From the NCBI GenBank assembly GCA_036495525.1, contig DASXMR010000066.1, forward strand, positions 1 to 16,525: a stretch of 16,525 nucleotides of DNA. Reading direction: 5' to 3'. Positions 1-7,080 of this stretch are shown in pieces; position 1 is the first letter of the stretch; every line of letters starts with the position of its first letter. The notes below the pieces were generated by a model. That model had not been told where the DNA came from, did not search any database, and saw nothing but the letters and a program-made list of their open reading frames with translations. Origin of the DNA: DASXMR01 sp036495525. Its GTDB lineage: Bacteria > Actinomycetota > Actinomycetes > Streptosporangiales > Streptosporangiaceae. The position numbers and the translations under genes were made by a program.

Positions 1-27
1 CGAGCTGTGATCGCGACCGTGCGGTGA
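1..27 (+). CDS. Possible 3' end of an upstream gene (partial)
   Basis: Frame 1 is open from the window edge to a TGA at 25-27 and would encode the last eight residues of a protein (RAVIATVR). The sigma-factor start follows 4 nt later, a spacing typical of translational coupling. ECF42 sigma genes are commonly preceded by a small YCII/DGPF-domain gene, so this may be its tail. Eight residues cannot establish identity, so both the existence and the nature of this gene are inference. Confidence 0.25.
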   Translation, partial: RAVIATVR

Positions 28-31
28 CGGC

Positions 32-1252
32 TTGACGGTCGAGGCGGTCTTCCGTCACGAGTACGGCCGCTGCGTCGCCACCCTGATCCGCTTCCTCGGC
101 GACATCGACCTCGCCGAGGAAGCGGTTCAGGACGCGTTCACGGTCGCGGTGGCGAAGTGGCCGGTAGACGGGCAGCCACCCAATCCCGGCGCGTGGATCG
201 TGACCACCGCGCGCAACCGCGCCATCGACCGGCTGCGCCGCGAGGCCACCAGGCACGACCGGCACGCGCAGGCCCTGCTGCTGTATCCGGGCAGCGACCC
301 GCCGCCCGATGACGGGCTGGAGGACGCGGTGCGCGACGACCGGCTGCGGCTGATCTTCACCTGCTGCCACCCGGTGCTGGGCAGCGCCGCGCAGGTGGCG
401 CTCACGCTGCGGCTGCTCGGCGGGCTCGAGACAGGCGAGATCGCCCGCGCCTTCCTGGTTCCTGAGCCGACGATGGCGCAGCGGCTGGTGCGCGCGAAGG
501 CCAGGATCCGCGATGCGCGCATCCCGTACCTGGTGCCCGACGGCAGCGAGCTGCCCGGCCGCCTGAGCGCCGTGCTCGCCGTCGTCTACCTGATCTTCAA
601 CGAGGGCTACACCGCCAGTTCCGGCGACGAGCTAGTGCGCGCTGACCTGTGCGCCGAGGCGATCCGGCTAGCCCGGCTGCTGGCCGAGCTGATGCCTGGC
701 GAGGTCGAGGTCATGGGCCTGCTCGGGCTGCTGCTGCTGACCGAGTCGCGGCGGCCGGCCCGCACCGCGGCTGGCACCGCCCTGGTGCTGCTCGCTGACC
801 AGGACCGGTCACGGTGGGATCACAACCTGATCGCCGAGGGCCAGGCCATCGTGCGCGAATGCCTGCGGCTCGGCCGGCCGGGACCGTACCAGATCCAGGC
901 GGCGATCAACGCCGTGCACAGCGACGCGGCGACCGCAGCCGACACCGACTGGCAGCAGATACTGCAGCTCTACGATCAGCTGCTGGCCGTGGCGCCCGGC
1001 CCGGTGGTGGCGCTGAACCGGGCCGTCGCGATCGGCGAGGTTGCCGGACCGCAGGCGGCGCTTGACCTGCTCGGCGCGCTGCCGCTTGACGGTTACTACC
1101 TGTTCCACGCCATCCGCGCTGACCTGCTGCGCCGGGTCGGCGAGCCTGACCAGGCGGCCGTCGCCTACGACGCGGCGCTGGCCCGCACGGCGAACGCGGC
1201 CGAGCAGGCATTCCTTCGCGACCGCAGGGAGTCGCTGACCACCGGTGCCTGA
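32..1252 (+). CDS. ECF42-like RNA polymerase sigma factor with C-terminal TPR-like extension
   Basis: This is a predicted extracytoplasmic-function sigma factor of the ECF42 type, which directs RNA polymerase to alternative promoters. The sigma-2 region covers about residues 5-75, with the DLAEEAVQDAF helix at 26-36 and an NRAIDRLRR segment near 62-70. The sigma-4 helix-turn-helix lies at about 105-160 (GLETGEIARAFLVPEPTMAQRL). The remaining ~240 residues form a helical extension (DUF6596 plus TPR-like repeats) containing the family-typical YLIFNEGY motif and a LNRAVAIGEVAGP segment. The length of 406 aa fits ECF42; classical ECF factors are about 200 aa. The start is a TTG at 32: an in-frame stop at 8-10 bars a longer protein, there is no clear ribosome binding site, and the preceding frame ends 4 nt upstream, so coupled translation is likely. 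No anti-sigma gene is visible. In this family the extension is thought to regulate activity in place of an anti-sigma factor. Confidence 0.9.
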   Translation: MTVEAVFRHEYGRCVATLIRFLGDIDLAEEAVQDAFTVAVAKWPVDGQPPNPGAWIVTTARNRAIDRLRREATRHDRHAQALLLYPGSDPPPDDGLEDAVRDDRLRLIFTCCHPVLGSAAQVALTLRLLGGLETGEIARAFLVPEPTMAQRLVRAKARIRDARIPYLVPDGSELPGRLSAVLAVVYLIFNEGYTASSGDELVRADLCAEAIRLARLLAELMPGEVEVMGLLGLLLLTESRRPARTAAGTALVLLADQDRSRWDHNLIAEGQAIVRECLRLGRPGPYQIQAAINAVHSDAATAADTDWQQILQLYDQLLAVAPGPVVALNRAVAIGEVAGPQAALDLLGALPLDGYYLFHAIRADLLRRVGEPDQAAVAYDAALARTANAAEQAFLRDRRESLTTGA

Positions 1253-1326
1253 GCCGGGACTCGGCTGGCCAGCCTTTACCGCCATTTCGCCCGGCACCGG
1301 CGCGGACGCGTGCCAGGATCGGCACA
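1253..1326. other. Short intergenic region with possible leaderless promoter
   Basis: These 74 bp separate the sigma factor from the putative lipoprotein gene. A weak -10-like hexamer CAGGAT at 1314-1319 lies 7 nt before the ATG at 1327, which would suit a leaderless transcript. A 14-mer (TTTACCGCCATTTC, 1275-1288) recurs exactly at 4839-4852 in another intergenic region. No hairpin terminator was recognised. Confidence 0.3.
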
Positions 1327-2556
1327 ATGCAGCGCTTCGCGGCTCGTCCCCGCCCCCGCCCCGGCCGGCCGTCCCGCTGGCGCCTGGCTGCCACGCCCCT
1401 GGTGCTGCTGCTGGCCTGCACGACAGCCGCCGGCTGCGTGACGCAGGGCAGCCAGCAGCGCGCTGACGCCGGCCGGGCCGCCGCGCAGCGCGCTGTCAGC
1501 GGTGAGGCTGGTCAGCTCGCTGCCGGGCGGGCAGCGGTGCGACGGACAGCGGTCAGCAAGGCGGCGCGGCGGCGCGCCGAGCAGCGGGCGGCAGCCAGCC
1601 AGGCGATGGCCGGGACCAGGGTGCCTGGCGCGCCCGGCTGCCCGCTGTTTCCGCGGGACAACGTGTGGAACACCGACATCTCCAGGCTCCCGGTTGACCG
1701 GCACAGCGCGGCGTGGCTGCGCAGCATGGACTCGGCGACGACCTTCCTGCACCCTGACTTCGGACCGGACCCCGGCGGATATCCGTACGGCATGCCGTAC
1801 CGGATCGTGACCAGCGCGGTGCACAGGACCCGGATCCACTTCAGCTATGCCAGCGAGAGCAACCGCGGACCCTACCCGTTCACCTCGCGGACGCCGATCG
1901 AGGGCGGCAGGCACGCGACCGGCGACCGGCACGCGATCATGGTCAACAAGAGCACCTGCACGCTGTACGAGCTGTTCGGCGCGCACTGGTCCAGGCGCCG
2001 GCCGACGGCCGGCTCGGGCGCGATCTGGCACTTGCGCTCGAACGCGCTGCGGCCGGCCGGGTGGACCTCGGCGGACGCCGCCGGGCTGCCGATCCTGCCC
2101 GGCCTGCTCAGCTACGGGCAGGTGCGCGCCGCGGTGCGGACGGGCCGGCCGATAGCGCACGCGATCCGCTTCACCGTGCAGCGCACCCAGGCCGCGTTCA
2201 TCTGGCCTGCCAGGCACGAGGCCAGCTCGAACACCAGCAAGGGCCTGCCGCCAATGGGCGCGAGGTTCCGGCTGAAGTCGAGCTTCCGGATCGCCACGTT
2301 CTGCCGCAACGCGACGGCGTACTGCCGTGACGCCAAGGCCGTGCTCACCGAGATGCGGCACTACGGCCTCATCGTCGCCGACAACGGCAGCAACTGGTTC
2401 TTCGGCGGCAGCGCGTTCCCGCAGTGGCCAGACACGCTGGTCTCGCTGCTCAAGCAGATCCCGGCGCACGCCTTCCAGGCGGTGAACGAGTCGTGCCTGA
2501 TGGTCAGGCGCAACTCGGGCGAGGCACGCGGCGGACCCGGCTGCCCGGTGGGCTAG
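1327..2556 (+). CDS. Putative secreted lipoprotein, actinobacterial family of unknown function
   Basis: The N-terminus is an Arg-rich n-region (residues 1-19), a hydrophobic stretch (20-35) and a lipobox-like AAGC with Cys37, so export and lipid attachment are likely. Residues 40-105 are an Ala/Arg/Gln-rich low-complexity linker. The mature domain starts near residue 108 (FPRDNVWNTDIS) and continues with PDFGPDPGGYPYGMPY, SNRGPYPF, EGGRHATGDRHA, CTLYELF, GAIWHLRSNALRPAGWTSADAAG, and a C-terminal YGLIVADNGSNWFF block. I recognise these as conserved blocks of a secreted actinobacterial protein family with no assigned activity. The conserved GDRHA, Asp, Cys and Trp residues could mean an enzyme, but I cannot name a reaction. 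The ATG start has no clear Shine-Dalgarno. The gene stands alone on the + strand, 172 bp from the amidase downstream. Confidence 0.75.
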   Translation: MQRFAARPRPRPGRPSRWRLAATPLVLLLACTTAAGCVTQGSQQRADAGRAAAQRAVSGEAGQLAAGRAAVRRTAVSKAARRRAEQRAAASQAMAGTRVPGAPGCPLFPRDNVWNTDISRLPVDRHSAAWLRSMDSATTFLHPDFGPDPGGYPYGMPYRIVTSAVHRTRIHFSYASESNRGPYPFTSRTPIEGGRHATGDRHAIMVNKSTCTLYELFGAHWSRRRPTAGSGAIWHLRSNALRPAGWTSADAAGLPILPGLLSYGQVRAAVRTGRPIAHAIRFTVQRTQAAFIWPARHEASSNTSKGLPPMGARFRLKSSFRIATFCRNATAYCRDAKAVLTEMRHYGLIVADNGSNWFFGGSAFPQWPDTLVSLLKQIPAHAFQAVNESCLMVRRNSGEARGGPGCPVG

Positions 2557-2728
2557 CCGGCCCGGCCGCCTGCCCGCGTGCGGAACCCCAGGGCAGCCCG
2601 CCGCATTTCCGGCATCCAGGGCCAGCACGAGCCCCGGTGCTGGCAAAGACCGGACAGTGCTACCTATGCCGCCATAATCTGGCGATGCCAGCCACTTCGG
2701 TTATCGCCAGGATGGGAGAGCTGGACGC
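2557..2728. promoter_or_regulatory. Intergenic region: weak terminator-like hairpin and amidase promoter candidate
   Basis: An inverted repeat CTGCCC (2570-2575) / GGGCAG (2591-2596) follows the lipoprotein stop but has no T-tract, so it is a weak terminator candidate. CATAAT at 2673-2678 is a plausible -10 hexamer for the amidase gene, without a convincing -35 element. A purine-rich GGGAGAG at 2714-2720 lies 8 nt before the GTG at 2729 and is a good ribosome binding site. Confidence 0.4.
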
Positions 2729-3646
2729 GTGACCCGAGAGCATCGCCCGGCTCCAGGCCAGCGCGCCAGGGGCACCGCCGTGCTCGCTGCGTGCCTGCTC
2801 TGCCTGACGGCCGCCCCGGTCACCGCGGCGGTGGTGGCCGCGGCTCCGGCGGGAGCCGCCCCGGTCACGCCGGCCGCCCCGGTCACGCCAGCGGCCACGG
2901 TCGCGGCAGCCCGGCTGCCGTGGCCCTCGGTGCCGCGTCCGCCAGCTCCGCCGGGCCCGGCCGTGGCCGTAGCAGCTGCCGCGACGCCGCTGCGAGGCAA
3001 GGTCATCGGCATCGACCCCGGCCACAACGGACGCAACGGAACGGACCCCGCTTTCCTGAACCACCAGGTCTGGAACGGCCGGGAGTACGAGGACTGCGAC
3101 ACCACAGGAACGCAGACGAGCGGCGGCTACACCGAGGCGCGCTACAACTGGAACGTCGCCCGGTACCTGCGCGCTGACCTGCTCCGGCTCGGTGCGCGCG
3201 TCGTGCTGACCCGGCATAGCAACTCCGGCATCGGACCGTGCGTGAATCATCGCGCCTGGGACCTCAATCACGCCGACGTGGCCATCGACATCCACGCTGA
3301 CGGCGCCGCGCCCTCCGGACGCGGCTTCGCGATTCTGGAGCCAGTGGCGCACGGCGCGAACCGGCACGTGATCAAGCCAGCTAAGCGGTTCGGCCGCGAC
3401 GTCCGCTCGGCATTCCTGTCGCACACGGCGATGCCGGTGAGCAACTACGACGGCGTCAATGGCATCAAGTTCCGCGACGATCTCGCCGGGCTGAATCTGA
3501 CCAGGGTGCCCAAGGTGCTGATCGAGTGCGGCAACATGAAGAACCACACGGACGCTGGCCTGCTAACTTCGCGCCGCTTCCAGCAGAACGCCGCGAAGGC
3601 GCTGGCCGCGGCGATCGTGCGATTCCTGAGGCCCGTGGCGTCATGA
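2729..3646 (+). CDS. Secreted N-acetylmuramoyl-L-alanine amidase (Amidase_3, Rv3717-like)
   Basis: This is a zinc-dependent peptidoglycan amidase that would cut the bond between N-acetylmuramic acid and L-alanine outside the membrane. A hydrophobic signal segment occupies about residues 12-45, followed by an Ala/Pro/Val-rich linker to about 88. The catalytic domain runs from residue 90 to the end. The expected zinc ligands and catalytic acid are visible: His99 in DPGHNG, Glu136 in YTEARYNW, His189 in DIHADG, and Glu266 in IECGNM. The order and spacing resemble mycobacterial Rv3717/Ami1, including two Cys (EDCDTTG and GIGPCVNHR) that could pair. No SH3, LysM or peptidoglycan-binding repeat is seen, so the domain acts alone apart from the linker. 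The GTG start is supported by the ribosome binding site at 2714-2720. The stop overlaps the start of the next gene by ATGA, so the two are probably co-translated. Confidence 0.9.
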   Translation: MTREHRPAPGQRARGTAVLAACLLCLTAAPVTAAVVAAAPAGAAPVTPAAPVTPAATVAAARLPWPSVPRPPAPPGPAVAVAAAATPLRGKVIGIDPGHNGRNGTDPAFLNHQVWNGREYEDCDTTGTQTSGGYTEARYNWNVARYLRADLLRLGARVVLTRHSNSGIGPCVNHRAWDLNHADVAIDIHADGAAPSGRGFAILEPVAHGANRHVIKPAKRFGRDVRSAFLSHTAMPVSNYDGVNGIKFRDDLAGLNLTRVPKVLIECGNMKNHTDAGLLTSRRFQQNAAKALAAAIVRFLRPVAS

Positions 3647-4755
3647 CACTCGAGTGCCCCTCCTGCCATGCCCCGCTGCCCGACCAGCCGGCCCGGTTCT
3701 GCACCGGCTGCGGATACGACCTGTCCGGTGAGCACGTCGTGTCGGAGCCGCTGTTCCGGCCGGGTCCGCCGCCGGCCGCCTGGCCAGCCGCGCAGGGCTA
3801 CGATGATCGTCCTCCGGCCGGCTACGGCGACAGTCAGCCACCCGGTTACGGCCAGGCGCCGCCACCCGGTTACGGCCAGGGGCCGCCACTCGGCTACGGC
3901 CAGGGGCCGCCACTCGGCTACGGCGACGGCCCGACGGCCGGCTATGGCTCGACCGCGGCGCTGGACTACGGCGACCTGGCCGCCCCCGGCCCCCCGGCAC
4001 CCGCCGGCTACGGATATTCCGATCCGCTCGGTTACGGCGATGGCGCAGCACCCGGCGGCTGGGCGCCGGCCCCGGGGCCGCTGTCCCGCCCGCCGGGCGC
4101 CGGGTCGGCGCAGCGACCTGGCGGGCCGCGACGGCCGCGTGCCGGGCTGATCGCGGCGGTGATCGTGGTGATCGTCATCGTGCTCGGGGCCGGCGGCTGG
4201 CTACTGCTCGGCCATCGGCATTCGGGTTCGCCCGGCAGTCCAGGGCAGAACACCGCCGCGGCTGGCGGCGGCAAGGCCAGCGGAAAGGCGAAGTCCGGGG
4301 CCGAGTCCGAGCAGCTCGCCCGGCTATCCGGGCTGCTCCAGCAGAGCCACGCGGCCCGCAGCCGGGTCGTGCGCGCCACCGCCGGGGTCGGTGGCTGCTC
4401 GATGGATCCCACCGCCGGCATCGGCCTGATGAACCAGTCGATCAGGCAGCGCCAGAAGGTACTCGGACAGCTCAGGTCCAGCTCGACGTCGGCCATCCCC
4501 GGCGGCGGGGGCCTGGTGTCGGACCTGCAGCAGGTGCTGCGTCACTCGGTCGCGGCCGACCGCGACTTCATCGGGTGGATGCAGGAGATTCAGGCGCACG
4601 GCAAGTGCCCGGTTAACACCCGCCGCAGCACCTCCTATCAGGCAGGGCTGGCGGCATCCGGGCAGGCCGACCGCGCCAAGTCCGCTTTCCTGGCCCGCTG
4701 GAACCCGCTCGCTAGCAAGTTCGGCAAGCCGACCTACAACGCCGGCAGCATCTAG
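3643..4755 (+). CDS. Zinc-ribbon, Gly-Tyr-rich, single-pass membrane protein (paralogue A)
   Basis: This is a 370-aa protein of unknown function. An N-terminal zinc ribbon has Cys5-x2-Cys8 and Cys20-x2-Cys23. Residues ~30-155 are a Gly/Tyr/Pro-rich linker with tandem PPxGYGQG units. A membrane segment spans about 168-192 (GLIAAVIVVIVIVLGAGGWLLLG), preceded by Arg/Pro. About 145 C-terminal residues form a probably extracytoplasmic helical domain with the block QSHAARSRVVRAT and two Cys (GGCSM, HGKCPV) that could form a disulfide. The ATG at 3643 was chosen because it overlaps the amidase stop (ATGA) and puts the zinc ribbon at the very N-terminus; the frame is open further upstream only through the amidase gene. 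The C-terminal half is highly similar to the protein at 7081-8160, so one arose by duplication. The link to the amidase suggests an envelope role, which is inference. Confidence 0.8.
   Translation: MTLECPSCHAPLPDQPARFCTGCGYDLSGEHVVSEPLFRPGPPPAAWPAAQGYDDRPPAGYGDSQPPGYGQAPPPGYGQGPPLGYGQGPPLGYGDGPTAGYGSTAALDYGDLAAPGPPAPAGYGYSDPLGYGDGAAPGGWAPAPGPLSRPPGAGSAQRPGGPRRPRAGLIAAVIVVIVIVLGAGGWLLLGHRHSGSPGSPGQNTAAAGGGKASGKAKSGAESEQLARLSGLLQQSHAARSRVVRATAGVGGCSMDPTAGIGLMNQSIRQRQKVLGQLRSSSTSAIPGGGGLVSDLQQVLRHSVAADRDFIGWMQEIQAHGKCPVNTRRSTSYQAGLAASGQADRAKSAFLARWNPLASKFGKPTYNAGSI
3838..3933 (+). repeat. 24-bp tandem repeat, four copies, coding
   Basis: Four consecutive 24-bp units lie at 3838-3861, 3862-3885, 3886-3909 and 3910-3933. 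Each begins CCAC(C/T)CGG(T/C)TACGGC and encodes the octapeptide P-(P/L)-G-Y-G-(Q/D)-(A/G)-P. Units 1 and 2 differ at one base, and units 2 and 3 at two. They lie in the linker between zinc ribbon and membrane segment, where copy-number change would keep the frame. Confidence 0.85.
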
Positions 4756-5055
4756 CCTCCCGCGCTACCGGCTGGCCCCGGCAATCAGCTGATTCCTGAA
4801 AGCGAAATAATTGCGCATCTAGATTGCGCTTTGAACCATTTACCGCCATTTCATCCAGGGCAGCTGCTATCAGCTGGGAAACGACGCTCGACTATGCCCG
4901 CGCGTTTACCCATCCGTGGTGACAAAATGCCAACTGTCTGGCAACTAGCTGCCGGCCGGGGAGGAAATCTACCATTCGGCTGGGACACGTCAGCACTGGC
5001 TCGGACCAGCAGGTCGGAGCCGGGGTGGGGAAGAGGATCTGCAGGGGGGAACGCC
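4756..5055. promoter_or_regulatory. 300-bp AT-richer intergenic region with palindrome and promoter candidate
   Basis: This gap is visibly richer in A/T than its surroundings, mainly at 4781-4930. A perfect 12-bp palindrome AATCAGCTGATT lies at 4783-4794, and its core ATCAGCTG recurs at 4869-4876. Just downstream of the palindrome are a -35-like CTGAAA (4796-4801) and, 18 bp on, a -10-like TAGATT (4820-4825). The 7-mer ATTGCGC is repeated at 4810-4816 and 4823-4829. A strong ribosome binding site (AGGGGGGA, 5043-5050) lies 5 nt before the GTG at 5056. The frame of the downstream gene is open back to a TTG at 4831, but the translated 75 residues look non-coding. Promoter and operator assignments are inference. 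Confidence 0.4.
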
Positions 5056-6681
5056 GTGCAATGCTCCGCGTGCGGGCATGACAATCCAGCGGGATACCAG
5101 TTTTGTGGTTACTGCGGCCAGGCGCCTGCGCAGCCGCCGGCCGCAGCGCAGCGCAGCTTCGCCCAGCAGCAGGCTGGAGTGGCGGCTGCCGGGCCGGTCG
5201 ATTCCCGGCTGACCGGTTCCGGGCCGGAAGATTCTGGGCGACGGCTTGATTCCGGGCCATTGCATTCGCGGCAGCGGCACTCGGGGCAGCTCGAATCCGA
5301 GCCCACCGGCGACGCGGAGATGACGCGGTATCTGTGTGCCGCAGTGAACATGGATCATTCGCTGTCCAGGAAGGTCATCGAGGATCTGCTGGAGCACGAC
5401 CACCGGGCCATCGCGGTGACCCCTGGCGTTGACCTGGTCGCGGTGCTGCGGCACGCACTGGGCGCCAATCGCCGGCGGCTTGGCCGGGACGCGATCCTCT
5501 TCGGCCTGCTGCTGACCCTGATCGCGACCTTGTTCTTCGCCGGGGTGAGCCTCTGGCCGCTGATCGTGATCATCGCGGGCTGGGTGGTCATCTACATCGA
5601 GGAGCACCTCAGCATGTTCGGCCCGGCCGCGCAGCGGCTGCGGCCGGGCCGATTCGACCCCGACGCCGCGCCGACGGTCGCGGCCGGGGCAGTCTCCGAC
5701 CGGCAGCTGGAGCGGATAGCCGCCGCAACCGAGACCGGCAACGTGACGCTGTATGGCGGCTTTCCCCCGTTCGTGGGCTACGGACGCGTCCAGACCAGCT
5801 GGTCGTTCGCCGTCGACGTCACCCGGCCGGCCAGCGGCCGCCATCCCGTGCCCTTCGCCGTGCAGGAGGTCTACGACTTCGTTGGCGACCGGCTGCGGGC
5901 GCTTGACCTGCCTGGCATCGAGGTCTCCTGCCGGCTGTTCGTGAACGGCCAGGACATCGAGGACGACCCGCGCTTCCTGCCGGAGCCAGGCACCGCGCCT
6001 GCCACGTCCGTGCCCGACGATGTGCTCCGCGCCCTGACAGCGGCGCCCGAGGAGCGGGCGAGGCCCTACCTGACCGTCAGCATGACCGGCTGGGACGGCG
6101 ACCTGGTCGTCACGACGTTCGTGCGCTTCCTGCTCAGCCGGACCGACCTGTTCGTCGAGGCCGCGCACACCGCAGTGCCGCCGCTCGCCGCCAGGTACAA
6201 GGCGATCGACGAGATGGAGCAGTCTCCTTCCGGCCGCGAGTTTCTCGGCATGCTGGCCCGCACCATCATGTCCGGCCCCGGCCTGGTGCTCTCCAGCGCC
6301 GGGCGGATCATGCACGAGCTGCTCAGCGACAGCAGGCGGGACAAGAACAACAGGCGCGCCAGGCTCAGGGCCGAGTACGGGGCGCTGAGGAGCCTGCGCG
6401 AGGCGGCGGCGGAGCCGAACTGGCAGCGGTACTTCCAGGTATTCGACAACGCGAGGTACCGGAAGGTGATCGAGCAGCGAATCTTCCGGTCGCTGGTGGA
6501 GTTCCTTGACGCCCACGACGTGGACACCACGAGCCTGGTCGCGCGCAGCGAGACGGTGATCAACAACGGGGTGATGCTGACCGGACAGTCAACGGTGAAC
6601 GCCGCCCAGGTTGCCGTGGGCGCTGGCGCGCAGGCGGCCGGCGTCTTGTCGCGCGTGCGCGGCGGGCACGGAGCCGGCTGA
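5056..6681 (+). CDS. Zinc-ribbon membrane protein of unknown function with C-terminal Gly/Ala/Asn motif
   Basis: This 541-aa protein starts with a zinc ribbon (Cys3, Cys6, Cys17, Cys20; CSACG and CGYCG). A polar Ser/Gly/Gln-rich linker runs to about residue 88. Next comes a conserved cytoplasmic block beginning TRYLCAAVNMDHSLSRKVIEDLLEHDHRA (written here only as a landmark near residues 91-120; its key residues are YLCAA and HRA), which I recognise from actinobacterial membrane proteins of unknown function. One or two membrane helices lie at 147-181. A large soluble region follows (185-495), with NGQDIEDDPRFLP and a WDGDLVVTTFVRF segment. Residues 501-526 carry a VINNGVMLTG..TVNAAQVAVGAG motif also found in the next protein. 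GTG 5056 is chosen because of the purine-rich site 5 nt upstream and because it places the zinc ribbon at the N-terminus. The next gene begins 9 nt after the stop, so the two are probably co-expressed. Confidence 0.75.
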   Translation: MQCSACGHDNPAGYQFCGYCGQAPAQPPAAAQRSFAQQQAGVAAAGPVDSRLTGSGPEDSGRRLDSGPLHSRQRHSGQLESEPTGDAEMTRYLCAAVNMDHSLSRKVIEDLLEHDHRAIAVTPGVDLVAVLRHALGANRRRLGRDAILFGLLLTLIATLFFAGVSLWPLIVIIAGWVVIYIEEHLSMFGPAAQRLRPGRFDPDAAPTVAAGAVSDRQLERIAAATETGNVTLYGGFPPFVGYGRVQTSWSFAVDVTRPASGRHPVPFAVQEVYDFVGDRLRALDLPGIEVSCRLFVNGQDIEDDPRFLPEPGTAPATSVPDDVLRALTAAPEERARPYLTVSMTGWDGDLVVTTFVRFLLSRTDLFVEAAHTAVPPLAARYKAIDEMEQSPSGREFLGMLARTIMSGPGLVLSSAGRIMHELLSDSRRDKNNRRARLRAEYGALRSLREAAAEPNWQRYFQVFDNARYRKVIEQRIFRSLVEFLDAHDVDTTSLVARSETVINNGVMLTGQSTVNAAQVAVGAGAQAAGVLSRVRGGHGAG

Positions 6682-6690
6682 GGAGTGACG

Positions 6691-7056
6691 ATGACCAGCG
6701 ACAACTACGGCTTCCAGGTCAGCGGAAATGCCACCGTGAACGCAGGCGCCATCGCGGCCGGCACCGGGGCCAGCGCCAGCGGGAGCAACTCGGCAGCCGC
6801 GCCCGCCGACCTCGCGGAGCTGCGCCGGCTGCTGGAATGGCTGACCGCCGAGCTGCACCGCGGCCCGCCGGGCGTGCCCGACTCCGCGCACCTCGCCGTG
6901 ATCGCCGAGTCGGCGCAGCGGGAGGCCGCGCAGCCGCAGCCACGCAAGCACGTGCTGAGCGGCCTGCTGACTGCGCTGATGGCCGGTGTCGGCGACGTCG
7001 GGGTGATCGCGTCGACGGTCGCGGCGGTTCAGCACGCGATCACGACCTTGCTCTAG
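6691..7056 (+). CDS. Small DUF5955-like protein with N-terminal Gly/Ala/Asn motif
   Basis: This 121-aa protein of unknown function has two parts. Residues 7-32 form a short-residue motif (FQVSGNATVNAGAIAAGTGA) rich in Gly, Ala, Ser and Asn. Residues 38-121 are helical: a charged helix (LAELRRLLEWLTAEL), a linker, then a hydrophobic helical end (VLSGLLTALMAGVGDVGVIAS and AAVQHAITTLL). The layout resembles the actinobacterial DUF5955 family, recognised from memory of its layout rather than by a search. ATG 6691 is preferred over GTG 6685 because AGGAG at 6681-6685 is then 5 nt upstream; with GTG 6685 the site would overlap the start codon. The gene sits between the 541-aa membrane protein and zinc-ribbon paralogue B with short gaps, so it is part of the same transcription unit. 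The shared motif suggests it binds or co-assembles with the 541-aa protein. Confidence 0.75.
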   Translation: MTSDNYGFQVSGNATVNAGAIAAGTGASASGSNSAAAPADLAELRRLLEWLTAELHRGPPGVPDSAHLAVIAESAQREAAQPQPRKHVLSGLLTALMAGVGDVGVIASTVAAVQHAITTLL

Positions 7057-7080
7057 CCGGCCGCAGCGAAGGAGTCGGTC

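Noticed and set aside
1276..2646. Long - strand open frame (456 codons) opposite the putative lipoprotein; similar long antisense frames at 4990-6516, 13577-14794 and 14683-15831.
   Set aside because: In GC-rich genes the antisense frame is commonly open. These products are Arg/Ala/Gly/Pro-rich without domains, and the sense genes have recognisable motifs.
3838..3933. Short regular repeats that might suggest a CRISPR array.
   Set aside because: The units are contiguous with no spacers, are in frame within a gene, and encode a regular Gly-Tyr peptide repeat.
4831..5055. N-terminal extension of the 541-aa zinc-ribbon protein from TTG 4831.
   Set aside because: The 75 extra residues are unlike the rest, the region is AT-richer, and a strong ribosome binding site and zinc ribbon point to GTG 5056.
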